64,000 nucleotides of DNA, taken from Microbulbifer sp. MKSA007. GTDB taxonomy: Bacteria; Pseudomonadota; Gammaproteobacteria; Pseudomonadales; Cellvibrionaceae. A program made the position numbers and the translations under genes. The stretch's first letter is position 1. Each line of letters starts with the position of its first letter. This document shows, in pieces, positions 55,783 through 64,000 of this stretch. Under the pieces are notes generated by a model. It did no database searches. It was not told the origin of the DNA and worked only from the letters and a program-made list of their open reading frames with translations. The stretch covers positions 558,001 through 622,000 of the forward strand of contig CP128433.1 of the NCBI GenBank assembly GCA_032615215.1, given 5' to 3'.

Positions 55783-56367
55783 ATGACATTAGCCATGCGA
55801 TCCCTGATTACCCTATTTCTTGTATTCTTCTGTTCTGTTTCGGAGTCTCAGGTTCGATCGGACCACCTGCCTCCCGGAGCTGAACCTATCGAAGTGAATA
55901 ACCAGACGGTTTTTTATAAAAATGGTTATTTCTACCGCAAAGGCTCCGACGCCTATACCCGGATTGAGCCGCCTCTGGGAGCTCGGGTCTCCCGAGTACC
56001 TTTTGGAACCCCCATTAACTTGGGTAACAAGCATTATATGCTTGCGGGTAATGGTACCTTTTTCTTATTAGACCCCAGGGACAATCAATATGTGGTGGTC
56101 ACGCCCCCTCCCAATTGGCAGCATGTTAATCGCAATCCCCTAGCTCCGAAAAAGAAAATATATCCCCGAGCGTATCCGCCCCGCCATTTGCGGCACCGCT
56201 CAGAGGGTAAACGAGTCGATCGTAAGGATTGGGATATTTACTGTGAAGCCCGGGCGGCAAATTTGCTGCGCCGTACGGGTGAGCCTGGTAAAACAACCAG
56301 GCGGGCTATGCGTGAATATCGCAAGATATACAGAAAATGTTTGCGTCAAAGTCGGCGCTTCAGGTAA
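55783..56367 (+). CDS. Exported DUF6515-like protein
   Basis: About 195 residues. Signal peptide MRSLITLFLVFFCSVSESQ (also in frame from ATG 55783 with four extra residues; start uncertain). Two copies of the short beta module: LPPGAEPIEVNNQTVFYKNGYFYRKGSDAYTRIEPP and GTPINLGNKHYMLAGNGTFFLLDPRDNQYVVVTPPP. The C-terminus is basic. Paralogue of the gene at 20184-20570. Function unknown. Confidence 0.68.
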   Translation: MTLAMRSLITLFLVFFCSVSESQVRSDHLPPGAEPIEVNNQTVFYKNGYFYRKGSDAYTRIEPPLGARVSRVPFGTPINLGNKHYMLAGNGTFFLLDPRDNQYVVVTPPPNWQHVNRNPLAPKKKIYPRAYPPRHLRHRSEGKRVDRKDWDIYCEARAANLLRRTGEPGKTTRRAMREYRKIYRKCLRQSRRFR

Positions 56368-56466
56368 ATGCATGGGGCAGGGAAGTCCCTGGGCTACACT
56401 GAACAATATGGCCCAGTAGGCGCCTATTTTATTAGTGCCGTATTTTTTCACGGATAGAAGTATTTT

Positions 56467-58629
56467 ATGCCGGGTGCCAGCCTTTTCATCCCTCGTTGTA
56501 GTGCCGGCAAAGAATTTTCTTTTCTTCACCTCGCCCTTTCATTTCTCCTTTTCTTTAGCGTCGCCTGTCTATCTGTTTCCAGTGTCGCGCAGCTTCCCGG
56601 TAGTAAACCCAAGGAGTTTAAGCCAGAAGTTCCGGATTTTGCTGACCCCTCTGCCGATTGGTGGACTGGGTGGACCAGTGCCTCTCCCGAAGAGCGACGA
56701 GAATGGCTTAGCTTGGTCACAAAGAGCTGGGAGGAGTGGGAAAAGGATTTGCCGGAGGATGAGGCCTTACAGGAAGGTGCAGAAAAGATTAGCCAAAGTT
56801 TACAAGGGATCGCAATTACCTGGAAAAAACGAGAGGAGTACCTGAAAGTCCCTTTAATGCCGGATGTGGATTTTCCAGAGAACCCAACGGTATTGAACTG
56901 GGCCAAGGCCGATTCTGCCATCAGCCGTGGCCGACGTAGGTTGAAAGGCGTAGAACTGGAGGCTCGCCAACTTAAATCAACCCAGTCCCAGTCTCTATCT
57001 TTACTGCGTAAACAAGTGATTGTACTGCGCGATTCCAGTGGACGAGAGGAGGATGAGGCGGCGCAGGCTCTACTTTTAGCTCAAATAAATCACCTAAATA
57101 TTATTGAGCAGCTGAGTACCGTTAATACTTTCCTGGGAACCTGGCGGGAAAAGATTAACAGCGCAGAAATTAAATTGCGGAGACTTCTGGATACCCTCGT
57201 CTACTCCAGTAAAGATGCAGAGGAAATAGATAAGGATATTGCCGCGAACGAAAAGAAAATCGAACGTATTTCTGCGACCCGCACCAGTATTCAAAGCACT
57301 ACAGAACCCTCCACTGACCCCACCATCAATATGCAGAAAGACCTCACCCTGATGCAGCTTGAAGTGGACTTGTTGGAGGAGCAGTTGGAAAAACGCAAAA
57401 GTGAGTTGCTGCAATCCATCAATGAGGTCCTGAATGAAGAGGGCGAAGAGCGCCCGCTGATTATCAGTCGGGATTTATTGGAAAACGCCAACTCTGTGAT
57501 TGAAAGTGCGTCGCGGGAGCTGGCGGTACGCCAGCGTCAAGTGGTGGCCTGGCGCGAAGATGAAGAGAACGAAGACCTGAGTCGCTGGTGGTCTTACTTT
57601 GAGCGTATTGGCAGTGGCCTGGCCCGCGCCAATGACCTCGAGCAGGATATTCAGCGCTATGAAAAGGCCCAGCTGGAGGTTTACAAGGAGCGCCAGGGTT
57701 GGTGGGCAACAGTGCGCGAACGGGTCGCACTGGGCGCAAGACAAGCTTATAACCGCTGGCGTAAGTTGGCGGACTATCAGCTATTTACTGTTGCCCAGAA
57801 CCCGATAACCCTGCGGTTGATCGCCAAGATGATTGTGGTCTTGGTGGGGGCCTGGCTATTGTCTGGACTCACCCAGGCCTTCCTGCGCCGGCTTGTGCGC
57901 AGGGAGCATGCCAGTGAATCCTCCATGTACAATCTTGGGCGGGTGTTGCACTACATCTTTATTTCTGCGGCCCTGATTGTGGTGCTCAGCATGTTAGGCC
58001 TGGATACCTCCAAGTTGGCCCTGGTCGCTGGAGCCCTGTCGGTAGGTATTGGCTTTGGGCTCCAGGCAATCTTCTCGAATTTTATCTCCGGTTTGATTTT
58101 GCTGTTTGAGCGCCCTCTCAAAGTGGGTGATCTGGTGGAGCTGGAGTCGGGCGTTTTTGGCCGCATCCGCGATATCAGCGTGCGCTCAACCCGTATTACC
58201 ACGCGGGACAATGTGGATATCTTGGTGCCCAACACTGAGTTTGTTGCGGGCCGGGTTATTAACCACACACTGGATGATCCTGTGCGCCGTATTCATGTAC
58301 CCTTTGGTGTGTCTTATGCCTCGGACCCAGATTTGGTGCGGGAAGCTGCCCTGGAAGCTGCCGCTCGAGTCAATATCACCCATACCGACTGGAAGCGAAA
58401 AACCGAGGTGTGGCTGATGGGGTTCGGAGATAATGCCCTCGACTTCAAGTTGGTGGTGTGGGTCAACAGCAATATGGTGACTTCCCTGGGAGACTCCTAT
58501 GCCCTGTACAACTTGGAGTTGTTGCGGGAATTTCGCGATAAGGGTATTGAGGTACCTTTCCCTCAGAGAGATCTGCATCTGCGCAGTTGGGATGTTCCGG
58601 CGATCATTGGCCGTACCGCCAGGAAGTAA
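56467..58629 (+). CDS. MscS-family mechanosensitive channel with long periplasmic coiled-coil region
   Basis: 720 residues. A signal/TM near residues 20-42, then about 350 residues of predicted coiled coil (periplasmic, MscK/YbdG-like), then three transmembrane helices. The pore helix is VAGALSVGIGFGLQAIFSNFISGLILLFERPLKVGDLVEL, followed by the MscS beta domain RSTRITTRDNVDILVPNTEFVAGRVINHT. Opens on membrane tension during osmotic downshock. Confidence 0.9.
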   Translation: MPGASLFIPRCSAGKEFSFLHLALSFLLFFSVACLSVSSVAQLPGSKPKEFKPEVPDFADPSADWWTGWTSASPEERREWLSLVTKSWEEWEKDLPEDEALQEGAEKISQSLQGIAITWKKREEYLKVPLMPDVDFPENPTVLNWAKADSAISRGRRRLKGVELEARQLKSTQSQSLSLLRKQVIVLRDSSGREEDEAAQALLLAQINHLNIIEQLSTVNTFLGTWREKINSAEIKLRRLLDTLVYSSKDAEEIDKDIAANEKKIERISATRTSIQSTTEPSTDPTINMQKDLTLMQLEVDLLEEQLEKRKSELLQSINEVLNEEGEERPLIISRDLLENANSVIESASRELAVRQRQVVAWREDEENEDLSRWWSYFERIGSGLARANDLEQDIQRYEKAQLEVYKERQGWWATVRERVALGARQAYNRWRKLADYQLFTVAQNPITLRLIAKMIVVLVGAWLLSGLTQAFLRRLVRREHASESSMYNLGRVLHYIFISAALIVVLSMLGLDTSKLALVAGALSVGIGFGLQAIFSNFISGLILLFERPLKVGDLVELESGVFGRIRDISVRSTRITTRDNVDILVPNTEFVAGRVINHTLDDPVRRIHVPFGVSYASDPDLVREAALEAAARVNITHTDWKRKTEVWLMGFGDNALDFKLVVWVNSNMVTSLGDSYALYNLELLREFRDKGIEVPFPQRDLHLRSWDVPAIIGRTARK

Positions 58630-58767
58630 GTGAGGTCCGGCTGGCATGACACCTCCGGGATTTCATAGTATTTTCAGCCCACTGGCCTTTGTGTCGGTGC
58701 AAGTTCATTTACCGGTGTTACTGCGTTTTCTCACAGGGCGCTGATGAAATCACAATAAGGGAAGCCC

Positions 58768-60170
58768 GTGCTGATCATCCCCATCCAAAACAAACCCGAC
58801 TGGCGCCGGCCGCCATTAATGTGTTTTGCGTTGATTGCCCTTAACTTGCTGATGTTTGTTTTCTATCAAGGGGGGATGAAGCTCGCTGGCAGGAAGCTGA
58901 AGATTACTATTTTGAGAGTGACTTACCGGACCTCGAAGAGCAACGTTTTCTTGTGTATGTCAATGAAATGCACCCAGAGTGGAGAGCGCAGATGGGTGTG
59001 GAAGGGGAGGAGTTTTTTTACCGGGAATCCCTCGGTAACCCTGAATTCCACCACTGGCTGTTGCCGAAGCTCGAAGCAGAGGGTGAGACCGAGTGGTTAC
59101 GTCAGAGGCAGGAGTTTGCCCAACTGCGGGATAGGGTCAGTAGCAACGCACTGGGGCTGATACCGGCAGACCCGAGTATTGCTGGGGCCTTTGGCCATAT
59201 GTTTCTACACGGAAGCTGGGATCACCTTATCGGCAATATGGTGTTTCTGCTGTTGTTTGGCTTGTCTGTTGAACTAGCCCTGGGTGGGGCGTGGTTTATA
59301 GGGCTCTACCTGGTGGGAGGATTGGCGGCAGCAGGTCTGCATGTGCTGGTAGAATCCGGCAGCCATGTACCGATGGTGGGTGCCTCCGGTGCAGTCTCGG
59401 CAATTATGGGCATGTTCGTCGCGGTTTACGGTGTGCGCCGGTTGCGTTTCTTTTACACCATTGGTTTTATGTTTGGCGAATTCAGTGCACCGGCGCTGCT
59501 GGTGTTACCGCTGTGGTTGGGTAAAGAGATTTTCGGTTATTTGTATGGAGATGCCAGCATTGCCTACTGGGCCCATACTGGTGGTTTACTTGCGGGTTTT
59601 GCCCTGACTTTGGCGGTGCTGTACTGGCGCCCGATGGTGGAACCTATGCCGGAGGAAGAGGAGGCCCCGTCCCCCCAAAGGGTAGCCTTGGCGCGGATTG
59701 ATCGTTTTTTGGAAGAGGGAAAAATCCTGGAAGCCACTGAAGCGGCAGCCTCAGCGGTGCGGCAATATCCACAGGCGTTAACACTGATTGAGCGCTATAT
59801 AGAACTGACCTCAGCGGCGCCAGAGAGTGAAGGGTACCACCGGGCCAATCTCGCTTTATTTGCCCAGGCAGGAAATCTGGAGATCGATGGCCATACCCTG
59901 GCAAGTGGCTATCGCCGCTACTTGGCTGCAACAAAAAGTCCAAAGGCGCTCACCGGAAAGGCAAACTTATTGATGGCACGGCGCGCAGCGGAGGAAAAGG
60001 ACTGGCCATGGCTAGAGGAATTACTGCGCCACTTGAAACAGCAGCGAGTGAACCACCCCTTGATTCCGAAGCTGGGAATGGTTCTGGTCAATTACTATCG
60101 TCGACTGGGTGAGGAAGGCCGTGCGCGCGAAGTGAAAGAGATGACGCAAGATATGGCTGCCTCAGGTTGA
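58768..60170 (+). CDS. Rhomboid-family protease with C-terminal repeats, split by an apparent frameshift
   Basis: Intramembrane serine protease. The first frame gives MLIIPIQNKPDWRRPPLMCFALIALNLLMFVFYQGG; after a G6 run (58870-58875) the second frame continues to 60170. One extra G joins them (…YQGGDEARWQEAEDYYFESDLPD…) into 467 residues. The rhomboid core has HMFLHGSWDHLIGNMVFLL, the catalytic Ser in VGASGAVSAIMGMF, and the His in YWAHTGGLLAG. A C-terminal helical region (about 310-460) looks TPR-like. If real, the break would leave the protease without its first helix. Confidence 0.85.
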
Positions 60171-60223
60171 AGATCATAATTCGGTATGTGTTATAAATAA
60201 TTAAGTAATGTATTGGGGGCAGA

Positions 60224-60691
60224 GTGAGTCGCTATATTTTGACCGGGTCTGAAATTACAGAGATGGAGGGGGAGCGCAAGGTACATTTCCTCAATGCCAA
60301 TGCGGTGCGTAAAAACAAATCCCTGGGTGATCTTACCGGCATATCCGGCTTTGGTTTCCATATGATCGAAATCGAGCCAGGCTATGATTCCACAGAATTC
60401 CATTGTCACTATTTTGAAGACGAATGTGTTTATATCCTGGAGGGTAGGGCCGAGGTGCGTATTGGTGACGATCACCACCAGGTTTCTGCAGGGGATTTTA
60501 TTGGCTACCCCGCTGGCGGCCCGGCTCATGTGATGCGCAATGTGGGGGAAGTGACCTTGCGCTGCATAGTTGTAGGCCAGCGACTGCAACATGATGTTGC
60601 CGACTACCCAGATAAAAATCAGCGGATCTACCGAAATAGTGGTTTACCTTGGGAGTTGGTGAATCGAGATGATATTGACCACCCTAAGTAG
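60224..60691 (+). CDS. Cupin-domain protein
   Basis: 155 residues; GTG start. The single cupin has HCHYFEDECVYILEGRAEVRIGDDHHQVSAGDFIGYPAGGPAHVMRNVG, with H-H-E and second-motif His ligands, so probably binds Fe or another metal. Enzymatic role unknown. Confidence 0.85.
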   Translation: MSRYILTGSEITEMEGERKVHFLNANAVRKNKSLGDLTGISGFGFHMIEIEPGYDSTEFHCHYFEDECVYILEGRAEVRIGDDHHQVSAGDFIGYPAGGPAHVMRNVGEVTLRCIVVGQRLQHDVADYPDKNQRIYRNSGLPWELVNRDDIDHPK

Positions 60692-60726
60692 TTTTCGCCG
60701 GTAGAAAAAGAATGGATTTTTAGCAT

Positions 60727-61092
60727 ATGCCTGAAAAGATTCGGGTCTTTTATAATTCCGCCTGTCCAGTTTGTAACGCAGGAATTTCAGCACAACAGAA
60801 AAAGTCCGTCTCCAGCCAAATAGATTGGGAGGATGTTCATATTGATGAAGATAAAGCGAAGGAACTGAATACAGATTTAGAGTTCGTCCGTGAGCGGTTG
60901 CATGTATTGGATGCGGATGGAAATCTGAAAGTAGGCTACGAAGCTTTTATTACAATTTGGGAGAACTCTCCCAAGGAGCAATGGAAGGCTAGGGTGTCGA
61001 AACTAGCCGGCCTTAGGTGGTTTTTGAATAAAGGTTACAACGTTTTTGCGCGAGGTTTGTATCTATGGAATCGGGCGCTAAAGCATTGGTAG
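60727..61092 (+). CDS. DCC-family (DUF393) thiol-disulfide oxidoreductase-like protein
   Basis: 121 residues. YNSACPVCNAGI carries the CxxC at residues 13-16, and the rest matches the DCC family (DxDGNLKVGYEAFITIWE). Predicted thioredoxin-like, with unknown partner. Confidence 0.85.
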   Translation: MPEKIRVFYNSACPVCNAGISAQQKKSVSSQIDWEDVHIDEDKAKELNTDLEFVRERLHVLDADGNLKVGYEAFITIWENSPKEQWKARVSKLAGLRWFLNKGYNVFARGLYLWNRALKHW

Positions 61093-61149
61093 CGAATGTC
61101 GGGCTAGGTTTAGGGTAGCCACCATAGATGGCTACCCATATTTTGCTAT

Positions 61150-62568
61150 TTAGTGAATTTCGGCAGTGCTTTTAAGTACTTTCCACAGGGTATCGATTTC
61201 AGAACGCAAAGCACTCTCTGGAAATTTCTGTCGGACAAAGTGCAGTAGTTTTTTTGCCAAGTCCTCTCTACCCAATCCATCCATATACACTTGTGCCAAT
61301 AACAGATAGGCAGCATCGAGTTGTGGATAGGCCTCTTTATGTAAATTATTGAGCAGCTGTGCTGCCAATTGGTACTTATGCTGTTGGTATAGCACCTTGG
61401 CTAGTGCATGGCGTATCTCGGGCTTAGCCACAGGCGGGCTGGGCTCTGTGGCCATATACAGTTCAGCTGCCTTATGTGGGCGATTTATCTGTACAAATTT
61501 TTCTAATAGATGTGGCCCCAGCTCCTGAAGGGCTTTTTTATCATCGGTAGCAAGTAAAAGGCGGTAGTAGCGCTCATTAAGAGTTTCGTCGTTAGGGAAG
61601 CGGCGCAACCCTTCAACCAAAGCCTGGCGAGCGCCCTTGAAGTCCCCTTCGCGTAAAAATATTTGCGCTTCAGCCCGAGCGCGCTTACACAGGAATTCAT
61701 TTTCCTCTAAGTAATTTTCATCATCTTCTTGTATTGAAGCTATTCCCAGTTTTTGCTGTCGAGTTAAGCAGATATATCCCATTACAGCACTTGAGACGAT
61801 GGAAAAGTAAGAGACAATGGCTGCCGTGGTCGGGAAAATTGCCCAAGCCGGCAGTTTATCGCTGACCACGGCCATTAGTAAATTGGGTGCGAAAGAAATG
61901 ATATTGGTAATAATTAACAGCAACCAATAGGGCCAGCCAATGATTAGGGTAAATTCCAATAATTTGAGAGGGTTGATTGCGGACCTCAAACTATGGGTAA
62001 GCGCCAAGGCAATCATTGCAGCCGGCGCTAAAAATGACAGGGCGGCTGCATAAATCATTATGACATTGAGGCTTCCAGTAAATTGTACAAGCTTGTAGCC
62101 AACGAAACCGGCGATCAATGTCATTCCAATGACTTTCAGAAATAACATTGCACCATTGCCATCAAGTGCATCTGCCAGTGGAGGGGCTTCCAGTTGGCCT
62201 CCTGCGAGTCTTTCGATGACCAAGAGATTGTAGCGGGATACAACAGCTACAATGGCTACCAAAGCGACAAGAGCCAGAAGACCCATTGACGTTATTGCCA
62301 TACTGCCCGCTGCTGCAACAGCCATGATTGTTAGAGGGCCAGGCTTAAAAGCATAGAGAAAGTAAAATAACCCCATTTGCCAAAAAGGCTTGGCGTTGTT
62401 ACTGGCTCCAATATATTCCAGGCTATCGCGGCAGAGCGGGCATTCGGGACACTGCCCATGGTAATTGGTACTCGAACCCGGAATACACTCGCCACAGAAC
62501 TGACGGTTGCAGGGCTGGCACTGCCAGGATGCAGTCTTGCTAGTGTGATAGTGGCAGGAATCAGCCAT
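61150..62568 (-). CDS. B-box-type zinc-finger and membrane/TPR-like protein
   Basis: 472 residues with an unusual layout. An N-terminal zinc finger (CHYHTSKTASWQCQPCNRQFCGEC … CPECPLC, residues 5-47) of B-box type; five to six hydrophobic segments (about 65-270); then a cytoplasmic TPR-like region (about 295-470) with repeats such as LREGDFKGARQALVEGLRRFPNDETLNERYY and LYQQHKYQLAAQLLNNL. Possible membrane scaffold; no enzyme motif. Confidence 0.75.
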   Translation of the reverse strand: MADSCHYHTSKTASWQCQPCNRQFCGECIPGSSTNYHGQCPECPLCRDSLEYIGASNNAKPFWQMGLFYFLYAFKPGPLTIMAVAAAGSMAITSMGLLALVALVAIVAVVSRYNLLVIERLAGGQLEAPPLADALDGNGAMLFLKVIGMTLIAGFVGYKLVQFTGSLNVIMIYAAALSFLAPAAMIALALTHSLRSAINPLKLLEFTLIIGWPYWLLLIITNIISFAPNLLMAVVSDKLPAWAIFPTTAAIVSYFSIVSSAVMGYICLTRQQKLGIASIQEDDENYLEENEFLCKRARAEAQIFLREGDFKGARQALVEGLRRFPNDETLNERYYRLLLATDDKKALQELGPHLLEKFVQINRPHKAAELYMATEPSPPVAKPEIRHALAKVLYQQHKYQLAAQLLNNLHKEAYPQLDAAYLLLAQVYMDGLGREDLAKKLLHFVRQKFPESALRSEIDTLWKVLKSTAEIH

Positions 62569-62733
62569 TTATTCTTCCCTAACGAATTTCTCTACTTAAT
62601 AGTTATTTTGTCTTGGTTCACAGTTTATCTGTCGACTCGGTGGCGGTGCAATCATCAAGTATTTTTAATGTCCTGTTAGAATGCAGGAGAAATACCGATA
62701 AAATTGGTACACAAGTTTCAAAATAGGTGTTGT

Positions 62734-64000
62734 ATGACAAAGGCTATGCATATTCATTTGGTTGAGGGCTTTGCGCCGGAACCCTGGGGAGAATCAGCTC
62801 TGCTGAGCTTTGATGGTAGCGCTGCCAATATTCATATTAGCGCTGCGAAAGGCGCTGTGTTGGTTGCAGCGCAGCGAGCTGCCCGAAAGCTCGATGGTAT
62901 GGGGGTCAACGATGTTGTCCTCAAAGGAGAAAGCTGGAGCATTGAAAGCCGCTGGGCATTTTGGGCAGGTTTTTTTAACCCGCGTAAATCCAACAAAATT
63001 GACTGGGGGACTGATGACAGCGCCGAGTTAAAAGAACTCGCCGCCCGTGAAAATGCCAGTCGCTGGGTTCGTGAAATTACTAATGGTACTCCTGATGATG
63101 TGTCTCCGCGTGTATTGGCGGAGAGCGCTGCAGAAATGCTGCAAAAGCTGGCTCCCAGTGCGGTAACTTACCGTATAGTTGCCGGGGATGACCTGCTGCG
63201 TGAAGGGTTTGTCGGTATCCATAACGTTGGGCGTGGTAGTGTACGTGAGCCCGTGATGTTACAAGTGGACTTCAACCCGACGGGTGATGACCAGGCGCCG
63301 GTTGATATGTGTTTGGTGGGTAAAGGAATTACTTTTGACTCCGGCGGCTACAGCATTAAGCCGTCCAACAACATGGCCACAATGAAATCCGATATGGGGG
63401 GCGCGGCCATGGTAACTGGAGGCTTGGCTCTCGCAATAGCCAGAGGTCTCAACAAGCGGGTTAAACTCTATCTCTGCTGCGCAGAAAATCTGATCTCCGG
63501 TCATGCCTTTAAATTGGGCGATATTATTAAATATAAAAACGGAGTGAGTGTAGAAATACTGAATACCGATGCTGAAGGGCGCCTGGTGCTGGCCGACGGT
63601 TTAATTGCAGCTTCGGAAGAAGAGCCTCGCTGGTTATTGGATGCCGCTACTCTGACAGGTGCAGCAAAGATGGCTGTAGGTCGGGATTTCAACTCTGTCT
63701 TTAGTTTTGAAGATGAAGCAGCTCAAAAGGTATTGTCTGCAGCTTCTGAGGAAAATGAAAAGGCGTGGAGACTTCCTTTAGAGCGTTTCCACCTTGAGCA
63801 AACCCCGTCCAATTTTGCCGATATCGCCAATGTTGGTATTGAGGGAAGTCCTGGTGCATCTACGGCAGCCTCCTTCCTGGCTCGCTTTGTACGGGATGAA
63901 GGTCGCAATTGGGTGCATATGGACCTTTCAGGCTCTTACCAGCCCAGTGGCAATGATCAGTGGGCGCCAGGTGCTAAAGGGCACGGCCTGCGTACAATTG
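62734..64000 (+). CDS. pepB: Leucyl aminopeptidase family protein PepB (3' end beyond window)
   Basis: At least 422 residues, runs off the window. Metal ligands of family M17: VGKGITFDSGGYSIK (Lys/Asp), MKSDMGGAAMV, and NTDAEGRLVLADGL. Matches E. coli PepB along its length, including RAARKLDGMG and the 'WAFW' block. Dimanganese/zinc exopeptidase that trims N-terminal residues from peptides. Confidence 0.94.
   Translation, partial: MTKAMHIHLVEGFAPEPWGESALLSFDGSAANIHISAAKGAVLVAAQRAARKLDGMGVNDVVLKGESWSIESRWAFWAGFFNPRKSNKIDWGTDDSAELKELAARENASRWVREITNGTPDDVSPRVLAESAAEMLQKLAPSAVTYRIVAGDDLLREGFVGIHNVGRGSVREPVMLQVDFNPTGDDQAPVDMCLVGKGITFDSGGYSIKPSNNMATMKSDMGGAAMVTGGLALAIARGLNKRVKLYLCCAENLISGHAFKLGDIIKYKNGVSVEILNTDAEGRLVLADGLIAASEEEPRWLLDAATLTGAAKMAVGRDFNSVFSFEDEAAQKVLSAASEENEKAWRLPLERFHLEQTPSNFADIANVGIEGSPGASTAASFLARFVRDEGRNWVHMDLSGSYQPSGNDQWAPGAKGHGLRTI

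Overview
The window looks like chromosomal DNA from a marine-type gammaproteobacterium, most likely of the Cellvibrio/Microbulbifer/Saccharophagus group. The basis is gene content and order: serB divergent from a YtjB-family gene, liuR-liuABCDE, comF next to bioBFHC-D, DUF3094, and a LytS/LytTR pair. The species is inferred, not proven. No tRNA, rRNA or CRISPR array was found.

Layout. 1-2.6 kb: serB and a divergent YtjB/AhpA-family gene. 2.6-9.9 kb: liuR with an 18-bp operator palindrome and the complete liuABCDE operon for leucine/isovalerate breakdown (isovaleryl-CoA to acetoacetate plus acetyl-CoA). 9.9-21.2 kb: an accessory, AT-richer stretch. It holds two small exported proteins, an IS5-family element split by a complete IS3-family element (both with target duplications), a multicopper oxidase, an SDR, small membrane/DUF proteins, an AraC regulator, and a zinc-less oxidoreductase that has lost most of its GroES domain. 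21.2-32.5 kb: mostly housekeeping genes (DUF945, ppc, a degenerate phosphorelay protein, racemase plus alaE, padR, a FabH-like synthase, comF). 32.7-38 kb: biotin genes bioB, bioF, bioH, bioC and bioD with an L,D-transpeptidase between. 38-42.8 kb: a low-GC island. 43-64 kb: acyl-CoA dehydrogenase, a two-component pair, an RND pump with adaptor, a Fur-type TonB receptor plus PepSY protein, an MscS channel, a rhomboid protease, small proteins, and pepB running off the end.

Most interesting region. At 38.8-42.8 kb five co-directional, tightly packed, low-GC genes encode an AsnRS-like catalytic core without a visible anticodon-binding domain, a Pol-beta-fold nucleotidyltransferase, an MccF-like S66 peptidase, and two tandem HIT proteins (one with a ruined His triad, one HxHxQ). 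These families all make or break aminoacyl-nucleotide bonds. I infer an undescribed pathway that makes, or protects against, an aminoacyl- or peptidyl-nucleotide.

A second pattern cuts across the window. Five genes (serB, the YtjB-family gene, the DUF945 gene, the RND permease, the rhomboid) are each broken at a run of 5-6 G or C, and each is restored to full length by one extra base. bioH/bioC would fuse into one BioHC protein if a C7 run were C6. This looks like systematic homopolymer error in the assembly, though slipped-strand variation cannot be excluded from the sequence alone.
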